Source of the DNA: Streptomyces sp. TN58
GTDB taxonomy: Bacteria; Actinomycetota; Actinomycetes; Streptomycetales; Streptomycetaceae
Direction: 5' to 3'
DNA: 64,000 nucleotides
NCBI RefSeq assembly: GCF_001941845.1
Contig: NZ_CP018870.1
Coordinates: 868,001-932,000 of the forward strand
Shown: positions 34,728-45,744 of the stretch, piece after piece
Numbering within the stretch: position 1 is the first letter of the stretch
Layout: each line of letters opens with the position of its first letter
Notes under the pieces: generated by a model
Seen by the model: only the letters and a program-made list of their open reading frames with translations
The model's database searches: none
Told to the model about the DNA's origin: nothing
Translations under genes and position numbers: made by a program

Positions 34728-35321
34728 TCAGGGGCGGGTGTTCCAGCCCGCGATCACCGGGAGGCCGTGTTCCGTCGAGAGGGTGCTGACGGTGCCCGTG
34801 CGCAGCAGGAAGAGCCGGCCGTGCTCGGGCTCCAGGCGCAGGTAGCGGGCGGTCAGGACGCGCAGGACGTGCCCGTGGGCGACGAGCACCACGTCGCCGT
34901 CACCCGCGCGCAGTACGGGGGCGATCCGGGCCAGGACCCGGTCGGCGCGGGCGCCCACCTGGGCGGCGCTCTCGCCGGGGTGGTCGGCGTCCCCGGGCGG
35001 GACACCGTGGGTCCACAGGGACCAGTCGGGCGTGCTCCGCCGGATCTCCGCCGTGGTGATGCCCTCGTAGCCGCCGTAGTCCCACTCGTAGAGATCGGAG
35101 TCGATGCCGGCGCCGGTGAGCCCGGCGAGATCGGCGGTGGCGACGGCCCGGCGCAGCGGGCTGGTCAGCACCAGCGCCGGGCGCCGGCCTCGGAAGGAGG
35201 GCGCCAGGGAGACGGCCTCCTCGACCCCGCGCGCGGTCAGCGGTACGTCGGTGCGCCCGGTGTGCCGCCCGTCGGCGCTCCAGGCGGTCTCACCGTGCCT
35301 CACCAGCAGCAGTTCGCTCAC
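34728..35321 (-). CDS. Histidine phosphatase family protein (phosphoglycerate mutase-like)
   Basis: A 197-residue member of the histidine phosphatase superfamily. LLLVRHGETAWSADGRHTGRTDVPLT carries the RHG motif with the phosphorylated His, SPLRRAVATA has the phosphate-binding Arg, the acid is in EWDYGGYEG, and VLVAHGHVLRVL carries the second catalytic His. Related Streptomyces proteins are annotated as acid phosphatases or phosphoglycerate mutase-like; the substrate is unknown. It is divergent from the DUF1275 gene. Confidence 0.88.
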   Translation of the reverse strand: MSELLLVRHGETAWSADGRHTGRTDVPLTARGVEEAVSLAPSFRGRRPALVLTSPLRRAVATADLAGLTGAGIDSDLYEWDYGGYEGITTAEIRRSTPDWSLWTHGVPPGDADHPGESAAQVGARADRVLARIAPVLRAGDGDVVLVAHGHVLRVLTARYLRLEPEHGRLFLLRTGTVSTLSTEHGLPVIAGWNTRP

Positions 35322-35390
35322 CCTCCGGACCCTATGCCTTCCGGCATGTCGGCACCGCGGGACCCGGCGGGCGTGTCACTGTCGGGCGTC

Positions 35391-36137
35391 ATGGACGAGA
35401 AGCGCACTGCCGCCGCGACGGCCGGTTCGCGGCTCCCGCCGCACATGCCGGCGTTGATGGTCGCCCTGACGGCGGTGACCGGGGTGGTCGAGGCAGTGAG
35501 CCTGCTGGGGCTCGGGCCCGCCTTCACGGGGATGCAGACGGGCAACGTGCTGTTCCTGGCCTTCGGCGCCGCGCAGGCGGGGAACCTGCCGACGCTGCCC
35601 GCCGGGATCTCGCTGGCCGCGTTCGTCCTTGGGGTGGTGTGCGGCTCCCATCTGGAGGCCGTGACGGAGTCGCGCGGGCGGCGCTGGTTCGTCATGGGCC
35701 TGCTCGTCGAGGCCGGGCTCGTCCTGGCCGCCGCGGCCGTGGCCTGGAGGCTGGCGCCGCAGTACGGGTCGCCGACCGCGCGGCACCTGGCGGTGATGGC
35801 GGTGCTGGCGCTGGCGATGGGCATGCGCAACACCACGATCATGCGGGCGAACGTGCCGGGGGTGCCGACGACGCTGGTCACCCGGTCCATGACGGCCTTC
35901 CTCGGCGGCTCGGCCATGGGGCGCGACGCCGTCTACGGGTACGGGACGGCGGGCTGGAAGCTGCGCGGCCTGTCCGTTCTCGCCATGTTCGCCGGCGGGG
36001 CGCTCGGGGCGCTGCTGATCCGGGCCGGCTGGGCCGTGGGCTGGCTGCTGCTGCCGAGCGCGGTGGCGGTGCTGGTGGTGGGCCTCGCCTACCGGAAGCA
36101 GCCGACCCTGCACACGGGGCAGACCGCCGGCCGGTAA
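35391..36137 (+). CDS. DUF1275 (YoaK) membrane protein
   Basis: A 248-residue membrane protein, about six transmembrane segments. VVEAVSLLGLGPAFTGMQTGNVLFLAFG and MGMRNTTIMRANVPGVPTTLVTRSMTAFLG are characteristic of DUF1275/YoaK. I chose the ATG at 35391, which gives a normal N terminus; ATGs at 35336 and 35346 are also in frame and none has a clear ribosome site. Function is unknown. The Lrp regulator gene follows after 37 bases on the same strand and may control it. Confidence 0.83.
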   Translation: MDEKRTAAATAGSRLPPHMPALMVALTAVTGVVEAVSLLGLGPAFTGMQTGNVLFLAFGAAQAGNLPTLPAGISLAAFVLGVVCGSHLEAVTESRGRRWFVMGLLVEAGLVLAAAAVAWRLAPQYGSPTARHLAVMAVLALAMGMRNTTIMRANVPGVPTTLVTRSMTAFLGGSAMGRDAVYGYGTAGWKLRGLSVLAMFAGGALGALLIRAGWAVGWLLLPSAVAVLVVGLAYRKQPTLHTGQTAGR

Positions 36138-36174
36138 CGATCGCGCTGACCTGTGCCGTTGGTAAGGTCCGGGC

Positions 36175-36654
36175 ATGGCGGTGGACGAGCTCGACACCAG
36201 AATCCTGCGCCTGCTGATCGAGCAGCCGCGCACCAGCGTCCGTGAGTACGCCCGGATCCTCGGTGTCGCGCGCGGCACCCTCCAGGCCCGGCTGGACCGG
36301 CTGGAGCGCACGGGCGTGATCACCGGGAGCGGGCCGGTGCTCTCTCCCGCGGCTCTGGGGCATCCGGTGCTGGCCTTCGTGCACATCGAGGTCACGCAGG
36401 GCCATCTGGACGACGTGGGTGACGCGCTGGCCGCCGTACCGGAGATCATCGAGGCCTTCTCGATCACCGGCGGCGGTGACCTGCTGACGCGGGTCGCGGC
36501 CCGGGACAACGCCCATCTGGAGGATGTGATCCAGCGGCTGATCCAGCTCCCCGGGGTGGTCCGCACCCGGACGGAGGTGGCCCTGCGCGAGCGGGTCCCG
36601 CACCGGTTGCTGCCGCTGGTCGAAGCGGTGGGACGGAACGCCCGCAAAACCTGA
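36175..36654 (+). CDS. Lrp/AsnC-family transcriptional regulator
   Basis: A 159-residue regulator with the N-terminal AsnC helix-turn-helix (LDTRILRLLIEQPRTSVREYARILGVARGTLQARLDRLERTG, residues 5-47) and the C-terminal RAM ligand domain (AFVHIEVTQ, FSITGGGDLLTRVAARD). Family members usually sense amino acids and assemble as octamers. Target genes are unknown; nearest are DUF1275 upstream and the HAD phosphatase 56 bases downstream. Confidence 0.9.
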   Translation: MAVDELDTRILRLLIEQPRTSVREYARILGVARGTLQARLDRLERTGVITGSGPVLSPAALGHPVLAFVHIEVTQGHLDDVGDALAAVPEIIEAFSITGGGDLLTRVAARDNAHLEDVIQRLIQLPGVVRTRTEVALRERVPHRLLPLVEAVGRNARKT

Positions 36655-36709
36655 CAGGATGACCGGGACGGCCAGAACGGGACGACACAGACAGGGCGGG
36701 CGCAATCGG

Positions 36710-37405
36710 ATGACTTCCGTCATATTCGATCTCGACGGCACCCTCGTGGACAGCGAGCCGAACTACTACGAGTCCGGTCGCCGCACCCTGGAGCGGCACG
36801 GCGTCCCCGATTTCACCTGGGAGGAACACTCCCGCTTCATCGGCATCGGCACGCTGGAGACCTTGGAGATCCTCAGGGACCGGTACGGGATCGCGGCGCC
36901 GGTGGAGCAGCTGCTCGCCGAGCAGAACGCCGCGTACCTCGACCTCGCGCGGACCGGGACCGAGGTCTTCCCGCAGATGCGGGCGCTCGTCGAGCGGTTG
37001 CACGCCGAAGGGGCGCCCATGGCCGTGGCCTCCGGCTCCTCGCGTGAGGCGATCGACGCCGTACTGGCGGGCACCGGGCTGGACGCCCTGCTGGCCACGG
37101 CGGTGTCCGCCGAGGAGGTCGCGCGGGGCAAGCCCGCTCCGGACGTGTTCCTGGAGGCGGCGCGCCGGCTGGGTGCCGAGCCGGCCGACTGCGTGGTCGT
37201 GGAGGACGCGGCGCCGGGGGCGCGGGCGGCCGTGGCCGCGGGCATGGAGTGCGTGGTGGTGCCGTACTCGCCGGACATCGCGGACGACCCGGCCTTCGCG
37301 TCGGCCGGGCTCCTCTTCCGGGGCGGGCAGGCGGAGTTCAGCGCGGACGCCGCGTACGGGTGGCTGACCGCACGCTCCGCGCGCGCGGCACGCGGGACCG
37401 TCTGA
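36710..37405 (+). CDS. HAD-family phosphatase (beta-phosphoglucomutase-like)
   Basis: A 231-residue HAD hydrolase. The nucleophile motif is VIFDLDGTLVDSEPNYY, motif II is MAVASGSSREAI, the lysine is in RGKPAPDVFLEAA and the acidic motif IV is VVVEDAAPGARAAVAAGM. An alpha-helical cap follows motif I. It dephosphorylates a sugar phosphate or similar small molecule. A longer in-frame start is rejected because ATG 36710 gives the standard N terminus. The P450 remnant begins directly after its stop. Confidence 0.88.
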   Translation: MTSVIFDLDGTLVDSEPNYYESGRRTLERHGVPDFTWEEHSRFIGIGTLETLEILRDRYGIAAPVEQLLAEQNAAYLDLARTGTEVFPQMRALVERLHAEGAPMAVASGSSREAIDAVLAGTGLDALLATAVSAEEVARGKPAPDVFLEAARRLGAEPADCVVVEDAAPGARAAVAAGMECVVVPYSPDIADDPAFASAGLLFRGGQAEFSADAAYGWLTARSARAARGTV

Positions 37406-38061
37406 CGGACGGCCGGCCGGGCGCGGCACGCGGGCCCGCTGTCGCGCCGGGAGCTGCGGGACGAGTCGATCACCCTCTACATCGGCGGGCACGAGCCCAC
37501 CTCGACCACCCTGACCTGGGCCTGGCAGCTGCTGTCGGGGGCGCCGCGGGCCCGGGCCCGGCTCACGGAGGAGCTGGAGCGCGTGCTCGGCGGTCGGCTG
37601 CCGGCGTACGACGACTACGCGCGGCTCCCGTGGACCCGGCAGGTGGGCAAGGAGACGCTGCGGATCCATCCGCCGATCTGGCTGATCTCGGCGGTGGCCA
37701 CGCGGGGCGCGACGCTCGGCGGTCGCCGGGTGCCGGCGGGGACGTCGGTGTGGACCAGCCCCTGGTCGGTGCACCGCGACCGGCGGTGGTTCCCGGACCC
37801 GGAGGCCTTCCGGCCGGAGCGGTGGGACGACGACGCCCCGCACCCGGTGCCCGAGCACGCCTGATTCCCCTTCGGCGGCGGGCCGCGGGCCTGGCTCGGC
37901 GCCCGGTTCGCGCTGGTGGAGGCCGCGCTCGTACTGGCGGTGCTAGGTCAGCGGTTCCACCTGGACAGCGGGAGCGAGCGGGCCGGGGTCTTCCCCGGCC
38001 TCACGCTCCAGCCGACCGGCCGGTCCTGGCCACGCTGCGCCGGCCCGCCGGGGTCGCATAG
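37406..38061 (+). pseudogene. Cytochrome P450 remnant (5' truncated, stop, frameshift, lost heme Cys)
   Basis: A single frame after the HAD stop encodes the C-terminal half of a P450: I-helix LYIGGHEPTSTTLTWAW, K-helix KETLRIHPP, PERW-like AFRPERWDDD, and then an in-frame TGA at 37862-37864 directly before FPFGGGPRAWLGARFA. In the heme loop the axial Cys is Trp (TGG for TGC). Near the 3' end the last 14 residues (PVLATLRRPAGVA and a stop) lie in a different frame, implying a frameshift around 38020. About 200 N-terminal residues are missing. At least four lesions make this a decayed gene. Confidence 0.8.
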
Positions 38062-38101
38062 CGGCGGGAAGATCCCGCGGCCCCCGCGAGTTGGTAGAAC
38101 C

Positions 38102-39193
38102 GTGAACGATCTGATGCGGGACGCGGAAGCGGACGTGGACGTGGTGGTCATCGGCGCCGGGCAGGCGGGCCTGTCCGGGGCGTACCACCTGACGCGGGCG
38201 GGGCTCGGCCACGTGGTCCTCGACCACGCGCCCCGCCCGGGCGGGGCCTGGCAGTTCCGCTGGCCCTCGCTCACCTACGGCAAGGTCCACGGCCTGCACG
38301 CGCTGCCCGGCATGGAACTGACCGGCGCCGACCCGCTGCGGCCCTCCGCGGAGGTGGTCGGGGAGTACTTCGCGGCCTACGAGGAACGCTTCGGGCTGCG
38401 CGTACGGCGCCCGGTGGACGTCTCGGCCGTACGCGAGGGCGACCGCGGACGGCTGCGCGTGGAGACCTCGGCCGGCGTCTGGTCGGCGCGGGCCCTGATC
38501 AACGCCACCGGGACCTGGGACCGGCCGTTCTGGCCGCGCTACCCCGGGCAGGAGACGTTCCGCGGCCGCCAGCTGCACACCGCGGACTACGCGGGTCCGC
38601 AGGAGTTCGCGGGCGCACGGGTGATCGTGGTCGGCGGCGGCACGTCGGCGGTCCAGCACCTGCTGGAGATCGCCGAGGTGGCGGCGGAGACCACATGGGT
38701 GACGCGGCGGCCGCCGGTCTTCCGCGACGGGGGCTTCGGCGAGGCCGAGGGGCGGGCCGCGGTCGCGCTGGTGGACGAGCGGGTGCGGCGCGGGCTGCCG
38801 CCGCAGAGCGTGGTCAGCGTGACGGGCCTGCCGCTGAACGAGGCCGTCCGGGCCGGCCTGGCCTCCGGGGTCCTGGACCGCAGGCCCGCGTTCGCCCGGA
38901 TCTCCCCCACGGGGGCGGTGTGGGCGGACGGCAGCCGGGTGGAGGCTGACGCCATCCTGTGGGCCACCGGGTTCCGCGCGGCCGTCGACCACCTGGCGCC
39001 GCTGCGCCTGCGCGAGCCGGGCGGCGGTATCCGGGTCGAGGGGACCCGCGCAGTCCGGGACGAGCGGGTCCACCTGGTCGGCTACGGCCCGTCGGCCTCG
39101 ACCATCGGCGCCAACCGCGCGGGCGGCGCGGCGGTCCGCGAGATCCGCCGTCTGCTGGCCCGGGGAAGGCCCGCGCTGCTGCCGGCGTCCTGA
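38102..39193 (+). CDS. FAD/NAD(P)-binding monooxygenase-like protein (FMO/TrkA type)
   Basis: A 363-residue flavoprotein. The first Rossmann motif is DVVVIGAGQAGLSGAYHL, followed by PGGAWQFRWPSLTYGKVHGLHALPG, the second NADPH motif VIVVGGGTSAVQHLLEI, and the C-terminal ILWATGFRA. These match the single-component FMO-like oxidoreductases (PF13738). The GTG at 38102 is the likely start; an ATG at 38114 is an alternative. The P450 remnant lies directly upstream, so the two may once have formed an oxidative gene set. Substrate unknown. Confidence 0.82.
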   Translation: MNDLMRDAEADVDVVVIGAGQAGLSGAYHLTRAGLGHVVLDHAPRPGGAWQFRWPSLTYGKVHGLHALPGMELTGADPLRPSAEVVGEYFAAYEERFGLRVRRPVDVSAVREGDRGRLRVETSAGVWSARALINATGTWDRPFWPRYPGQETFRGRQLHTADYAGPQEFAGARVIVVGGGTSAVQHLLEIAEVAAETTWVTRRPPVFRDGGFGEAEGRAAVALVDERVRRGLPPQSVVSVTGLPLNEAVRAGLASGVLDRRPAFARISPTGAVWADGSRVEADAILWATGFRAAVDHLAPLRLREPGGGIRVEGTRAVRDERVHLVGYGPSASTIGANRAGGAAVREIRRLLARGRPALLPAS

Positions 39194-39210
39194 CCGTGCG
39201 GAGGAGCAGC

Positions 39211-40098
39211 TCAAGGACCCGGTGGCGCAGGTGGCGGAGTTCCCTGAGGCGGCGTCAGCGCGCGCGGGCCGGCGTGGGCGGCGCGGTGCCTGTTGAACTC
39301 CGCCACGTGCTTCCTGTGCTCATCGTACGTGGCCGAGAAGCGGGTGTCCCCCGGCTTGACGGTGACGAAGTACAGCCAGTCGCCGGGCGTCGGCGCCACC
39401 GCCGCCGCCATCGCCTCCAGGCCCGGGCTGTCGATCGGCGTGGGCGGGAGGCCCTGGCGTTCGTAGGTGTTGAAGGGGCTGTCGATCCGGATGTCGTCCA
39501 GGGTGGTGTCGACGGTGCTGCGGTTCAGCGCGTAGTTGACGGTGGAGTCCATCTGGAGCGGCATCGACTTCGCGAGCCGGTTGTGCACCACCCGGGCGAC
39601 CTTGCCCATGTCGGCACGGGTCTCGGCTTCCGCCTGGATGATGCTGGCCATGGTCGCCGTCTGGTGCGGGGTCATCCCGTGGGCCCTGCCGCCGTCGGCG
39701 ACCGCCTTAATGGCGAGCTTGTCGTTGGCCGTGCGCACCATGTGGGCGAGGAGCGCGCCCGCGGTGGTCCCGGAGGTGACCGGGTACGTCGCGGGGAAGA
39801 GGTACCCCTCCGGGTTGCCCTTGGCCTCGGGGGGAAGGGCCAGTCCGGCGGTGGCCGCCGCGGACTTCGCGGACCCCGGCGCCAGGCCCAGGGCGCGGTC
39901 GACCGCGGAGGACACCTGCGCCGCACGCCGGCCTTCGGGGATCACCAGCAGACGTGGCTTCTCCGGCCCGTCACCGCCCCGCAGGACCGGGAGCAGGGCC
40001 GCCGCTCCGGTCGCGAGCAGGACGCCGAGGAAGAGCGCCAGTCGGCCCCGGCGGGTGAGCCGGGATCGGGCCTGAGGCGGCCTGTACTCATGACTCAT
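39211..40098 (-). CDS. MltG-like endolytic transglycosylase (YceG family)
   Basis: A 295-residue protein with an N-terminal membrane anchor (LALFLGVLLATGAAALLPVL, residues about 20-39), then the YceG domain. Signatures are EGYLFPATYPV, the catalytic Glu region MASIIQAEAE, ARVVHNRLAKSMPLQMDST and SPFNTYERQGLPPTPIDSPG, with a proline-rich end. MltG cleaves nascent peptidoglycan. This copy is shorter than the main Streptomyces MltG (which usually has a long N-terminal extension) and may be a second paralogue. It ends close to the convergent FMO-like gene. Confidence 0.85.
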   Translation of the reverse strand: MSHEYRPPQARSRLTRRGRLALFLGVLLATGAAALLPVLRGGDGPEKPRLLVIPEGRRAAQVSSAVDRALGLAPGSAKSAAATAGLALPPEAKGNPEGYLFPATYPVTSGTTAGALLAHMVRTANDKLAIKAVADGGRAHGMTPHQTATMASIIQAEAETRADMGKVARVVHNRLAKSMPLQMDSTVNYALNRSTVDTTLDDIRIDSPFNTYERQGLPPTPIDSPGLEAMAAAVAPTPGDWLYFVTVKPGDTRFSATYDEHRKHVAEFNRHRAAHAGPRALTPPQGTPPPAPPGP

Positions 40099-40161
40099 GC
40101 CGGAACGCTAACCCGCGGACCGCGACTTTTCGGGCACCCCGCCCGTGCGCCGGTCATATGG

Positions 40162-42024
<1,863 letters not shown>

Positions 42025-42094
42025 GGGCACCCTCTCGGGGGTCGGGGACGGGGGTCGAGGCCTTCACGGAGCCGGCTCCGCGAGGGTCCGGTGC

Positions 42095-42132
42095 CATTGG
42101 AGCATAGGTCATTGTTACCTATGCTCACAATG
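42095..42132. promoter_or_regulatory. MarR operator palindrome between ABC exporter and marR
   Basis: Arms GAGCATAGGT and ACCTATGCTC form a perfect 10-base inverted repeat with a seven-base spacer. Outer CATTG and CAATG extend the dyad with one unpaired base. The A/T-rich character stands out against the surrounding DNA. It lies 26 bases from the marR start and about 70 from the exporter start, so it probably overlaps both divergent promoters. Confidence 0.75.
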
Positions 42133-42157
42133 AACGGGGTCCTGATATCGTTCCCGC

Positions 42158-42610
42158 ATGAGCTCCGCCTCCGACACCGACCGCCTCCTCGCCGAGCAGC
42201 TCCTGCGCCTGACGCGCAGGCTCCACCGCATCCAGAAGCGCCACATGGTGCCGCTCGGGATCACTCCCGCCCAGAGTCGGCTGCTGCGCCTCGTCTCGCA
42301 TTACGAGGGCGAGCAGGCACCCCGGATGGCGGACCTCGCCGCCCGCCTGGAGGTCGTCCCCCGCGCGGTGACCACCCTCGTCGACGGCCTGGAGGCGTCC
42401 GGGTGCGTACGGCGCGTGCCCGACCCGGCGAACCGCCGCGTCATCCGGATCGAGCTCACCGAGAGCGGACGCGCCACGCTGCGCCGTCTGCGCAACGCGC
42501 GGACGGACGCGGCGGAGGAGATCCTGGCTCCGTTGACCGCCGACCAGCGCGAGGTGCTCGGCGGCCTGCTGAACGCCCTGTCGGACGCCCCGGCGGAGCG
42601 CACCTGCTGA
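42158..42610 (+). CDS. MarR-family transcriptional regulator
   Basis: A 150-residue winged-helix repressor. LGITPAQSRLLRLVSHYEGEQAPRMADLAARLEVVPRAVTTLVDGLEASGCVRR covers the HTH, and the wing is DPANRRVIRIELTESGR, with the usual DxRxxxxxLT pattern. It probably represses the divergent ABC exporter and itself through the palindrome at 42095-42132. A phenolic or drug ligand would relieve repression, as for the family. The gene downstream begins 40 bases later and could be read through. Confidence 0.9.
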   Translation: MSSASDTDRLLAEQLLRLTRRLHRIQKRHMVPLGITPAQSRLLRLVSHYEGEQAPRMADLAARLEVVPRAVTTLVDGLEASGCVRRVPDPANRRVIRIELTESGRATLRRLRNARTDAAEEILAPLTADQREVLGGLLNALSDAPAERTC

Positions 42611-42650
42611 ACAGGCCACCCGCGGGCCGCGACGAGGCGAGGGGTCCCAC

Positions 42651-45584
42651 ATGCCGCTGCTGGAACCGGAGCCGGGGGCGCTGCGCCCGCGCGGCGCCGG
42701 CGGTCCCTCCCCCGACCGGGTGCCCGCGCACCGGGCCGGCGGCACACCGGAGCCCCTGCGCACCGAGCTGACCGATCTGCTGGGCGCCGACAAGGTGCTG
42801 TGGAAGGTCTCCGACCTGGTCCGCTACGCCTCCGACGCCTCCCCCTACCGGTTCGTGCCCCAGGCCGTGGTGATCGCCGAGGACGTCGACGACGTCTCCG
42901 CGGTCCTCTCCTACGCCCGCGGCCGGCAGCGCGAGGTCGTCTTCCGCGCCGCCGGGACCTCGCTGAACGGCCAGGCCCAGGGCGAGGACATCCTGGTCGA
43001 CGTACGCCGCCACTGGGCCGGCGTCGAAGTGCTGGAGGAGGGCCGGCGGGCCCGCGTCCGGCCCGGCACCACCGTGCTGCGGGCCAACGCCGCACTGGCC
43101 CGCCACGGACGCGTCCTCGGCCCCGACCCGGCCAGCGCCATGGCTTGCACCCTCGGCGGGGTCGTCGCGAACAACGCCTCCGGGATGACGGCGGGCACCA
43201 CGCGCGACTCCTACCGCACGCTGTCCTCCCTCACCTTCGTGCTGCCCGGCGGCACCGTCGTGGACACCGCCGATCCGCTGGCCGACGAGGAACTGGCGCG
43301 CGCCGAACCGGCCCTGTGCCGCGGGCTGACGGAGATCAAGCGGGAGATCGAGGCCGACCCCGCCCTGACGGCCCGGATCCGCGCCAAGTACGAGATCAAG
43401 AACACCACCGGCTACCGGCTCGACGCCTACCTGGACGGCAACACCCCCGTGGAGATCCTGCGGGGCCTCATGGTCGGGTCGGAGGGCACCCTCGGTTTCA
43501 TCGCCGAGACCGTCTTCGACACCCTCCCCCTGTATCGCGAGCGGTGCGCCGCCCTGCTCTTCTTCCCCTCGCTGCCCGCCGCCGCCGCGGCGGTGCCCCG
43601 CTTCAACGAGGCGGGCGCCCTGGCCGTCGAGCTGATGGACGCGAACACCCTGCGGGCCTCGGTCAGCGTGGAGGGGGTGCCCGCCGACTGGGCCCGCCTC
43701 CCCGGGACGACGACGGCCCTGCTCGTGGAGTTCCGGGCGCCGGACGCGGCCGGCCGGGACGCCTGCGCGCGCCGGGCGGCAGCGGCCCTCGACGGACTCG
43801 ACCTGGTCGCGCCGGTGCCCTCGATCACCAACCGCTTCACCAGCGACCCGCGGACCGTCGACGGCTACTGGAAGGCCCGCAAGGCCTTCGTCACCGCCGT
43901 CGGCGGCGCCCGCGCCCCCGGCACCACCCTGATCACCGAGGACTTCGCGGTGCCGCCGTCCCGGCTGGCCGAGGCGTGCGCGGCGCTCCTCGAACTCCAG
44001 GCGGAGCACGGCTTCGACGCGGCGGTCGCCGGTCACGCCGCCCACGGGAACCTGCACTTCCTGCTCGCCTTCGACGCCGCCGACCCGGCCGACGTCGAAC
44101 GGTACGGCGCCTTCATGGAGGCCTTCTGCCGGCTCACCGTGGAACGCTTCGACGGCTCCCTGAAGGCCGAGCACTCCACCGGCCGCAACATGGCCCCCTT
44201 CCTGGAACTGGAATGGGGCCCCGCGGCCACCGCCCTGATGTGGCGCACCAAACGGCTCGTCGACCCGCACGGGGTGCTCGCCCCGCGGGTGCTCCTCGAC
44301 CGCGACCCGCGGGCCCATCTGCGCGGCCTGAAGACCATCCCGCGGGTGGAGGAGGTCGCCGACCCGTGCATCGAGTGCGGGTTCTGCGAACCGTCCTGCC
44401 CGAGCGGGGACCTGACGACCACTCCGCGCCAGCGCATCGTGCTGCGCCGGGAGACGGTCCGCCAGCAACCGGGCTCACCGCTGCTGGACGCACTGCTCGA
44501 CGCCTACGGCTACGACGCGGTGGACACCTGCGCGGGCGATTCCGCCTGCCGGCTCGCCTGCCCGGTGGGGATCGACACCGGGGCGCTGATGAAGGACTTC
44601 CGCCACCGCCGGCACGGTCCCCGCGAGGAGGCGGCCGCCGCACTGGCCGCCCGGCGCTTCCGGGCCGTCGAGGCCGCCGCCCGGACGGCCGTCGCAGCCG
44701 CCGGCCGGATCCCCGACCGGGTCCGGGACCGACTGCTGGCAGCGGTCACCGGGGCGGCGCGCAGGGCCGTACGGCCGGACCTCGTACCGCGGTGGCTTCC
44801 GCAGATGCCGGGCGCCGCCGGGAAACTGCCCGCGACATCACGGCAGGGCGCGGCGGCCGTGTACTACCCGGCCTGCGTCAACCGGATCCTCGGCGGCCCG
44901 GCGGGCCCTCCCGGCCCGTCGCTGCCGCAGGCGCTCGTGACCGTGTCGGAGCGGGCCGGCAAACCGGTCTGGATCCCCCGCGGCGTGACCGGCACCTGCT
45001 GCGCGACGATCTGGCACTCCAAGGGCTACGCCGAGGGGAACCGGGTGATGGCCAACCGGATCGTCGAGGCGGCCTGGGGCTGGACGGGCGGCGGGCGGCT
45101 GCCCCTGGTCGTCGACGCCTCCTCCTGCACCCTGGGCATCGCGCGGGAGGTGGCGGCGTACCTGACGCCGGACAACCGTGGGCTGCACGCGCAGTTGCGG
45201 GTCGTCGACTCGGTCGAGTGGGCGGCGCGGGAACTGCTGCCGCACCTGGAGGTCCGGCGCACGGCCGGCTCGGCCGTCCTCCACCCCACCTGCTCGATGC
45301 GGCACCTGGGCGACGAGGCACAGCTCCGGGCCGTCGCCGAGGCCTGCGCCGACGAGGTGGTCGTCCCGGACGACGCGGGCTGCTGCGCCTTCGCGGGCGA
45401 CCGGGGCATGCTGCACCCGGAACTGACGGCCGCGGCGACGGCCCGGGAGGCCGCGGAGGTGACGGCGCGGCACTACGACGCGCACCTGTCGGCGAACCGG
45501 ATGTGCGAGGTCGGCATGGAACGGGCCACCGGACGCCGCTACCGCTCCGCCCTGCTCGAACTGGAGCACGCCACCCGGCCGTGA
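42651..45584 (+). CDS. FAD-binding/iron-sulfur oxidoreductase (D-lactate dehydrogenase type, GlcD-GlcF fusion)
   Basis: A 977-residue fusion. An N-terminal PCMH-type FAD domain has [43 protein letters not shown] and [13 protein letters not shown]. The FAD-oxidase C domain (about 330-560) is followed by two ferredoxin-type cysteine clusters, [12 protein letters not shown] and [12 protein letters not shown], and a CCG-like domain with [23 protein letters not shown] and [13 protein letters not shown]. This is the layout of quinone-linked D-lactate/glycolate dehydrogenases. It would oxidise a D-2-hydroxy acid and pass electrons to the respiratory chain. A GAGGCGAGGGG site precedes the ATG. Confidence 0.87.
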   Translation: MPLLEPEPGALRPRGAGGPSPDRVPAHRAGGTPEPLRTELTDLLGADKVLWKVSDLVRYASDASPYRFVPQAVVIAEDVDDVSAVLSYARGRQREVVFRAAGTSLNGQAQGEDILVDVRRHWAGVEVLEEGRRARVRPGTTVLRANAALARHGRVLGPDPASAMACTLGGVVANNASGMTAGTTRDSYRTLSSLTFVLPGGTVVDTADPLADEELARAEPALCRGLTEIKREIEADPALTARIRAKYEIKNTTGYRLDAYLDGNTPVEILRGLMVGSEGTLGFIAETVFDTLPLYRERCAALLFFPSLPAAAAAVPRFNEAGALAVELMDANTLRASVSVEGVPADWARLPGTTTALLVEFRAPDAAGRDACARRAAAALDGLDLVAPVPSITNRFTSDPRTVDGYWKARKAFVTAVGGARAPGTTLITEDFAVPPSRLAEACAALLELQAEHGFDAAVAGHAAHGNLHFLLAFDAADPADVERYGAFMEAFCRLTVERFDGSLKAEHSTGRNMAPFLELEWGPAATALMWRTKRLVDPHGVLAPRVLLDRDPRAHLRGLKTIPRVEEVADPCIECGFCEPSCPSGDLTTTPRQRIVLRRETVRQQPGSPLLDALLDAYGYDAVDTCAGDSACRLACPVGIDTGALMKDFRHRRHGPREEAAAALAARRFRAVEAAARTAVAAAGRIPDRVRDRLLAAVTGAARRAVRPDLVPRWLPQMPGAAGKLPATSRQGAAAVYYPACVNRILGGPAGPPGPSLPQALVTVSERAGKPVWIPRGVTGTCCATIWHSKGYAEGNRVMANRIVEAAWGWTGGGRLPLVVDASSCTLGIAREVAAYLTPDNRGLHAQLRVVDSVEWAARELLPHLEVRRTAGSAVLHPTCSMRHLGDEAQLRAVAEACADEVVVPDDAGCCAFAGDRGMLHPELTAAATAREAAEVTARHYDAHLSANRMCEVGMERATGRRYRSALLELEHATRP

Positions 45585-45744
45585 GCGCCGGTGTGCGCGA
45601 CCCCCGCCACCAGGCATCGCGCGGTCCGCCGTGTGCGCAAACATCTCTCCCACGGCCCCCGGCGGACGGAAAACCGATTGCCTGACGCCGTTGCCGAAGG
45701 CGAACCTTGCACGGTTTGGAACACTCGACCAGTCATGGGGCGTC

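Noticed and set aside
45631..45744. Longer start for the first ABC half at 45631
   Set aside because: The extra 38 residues are unlike ABC N termini; ATG 45745 gives a normal start.
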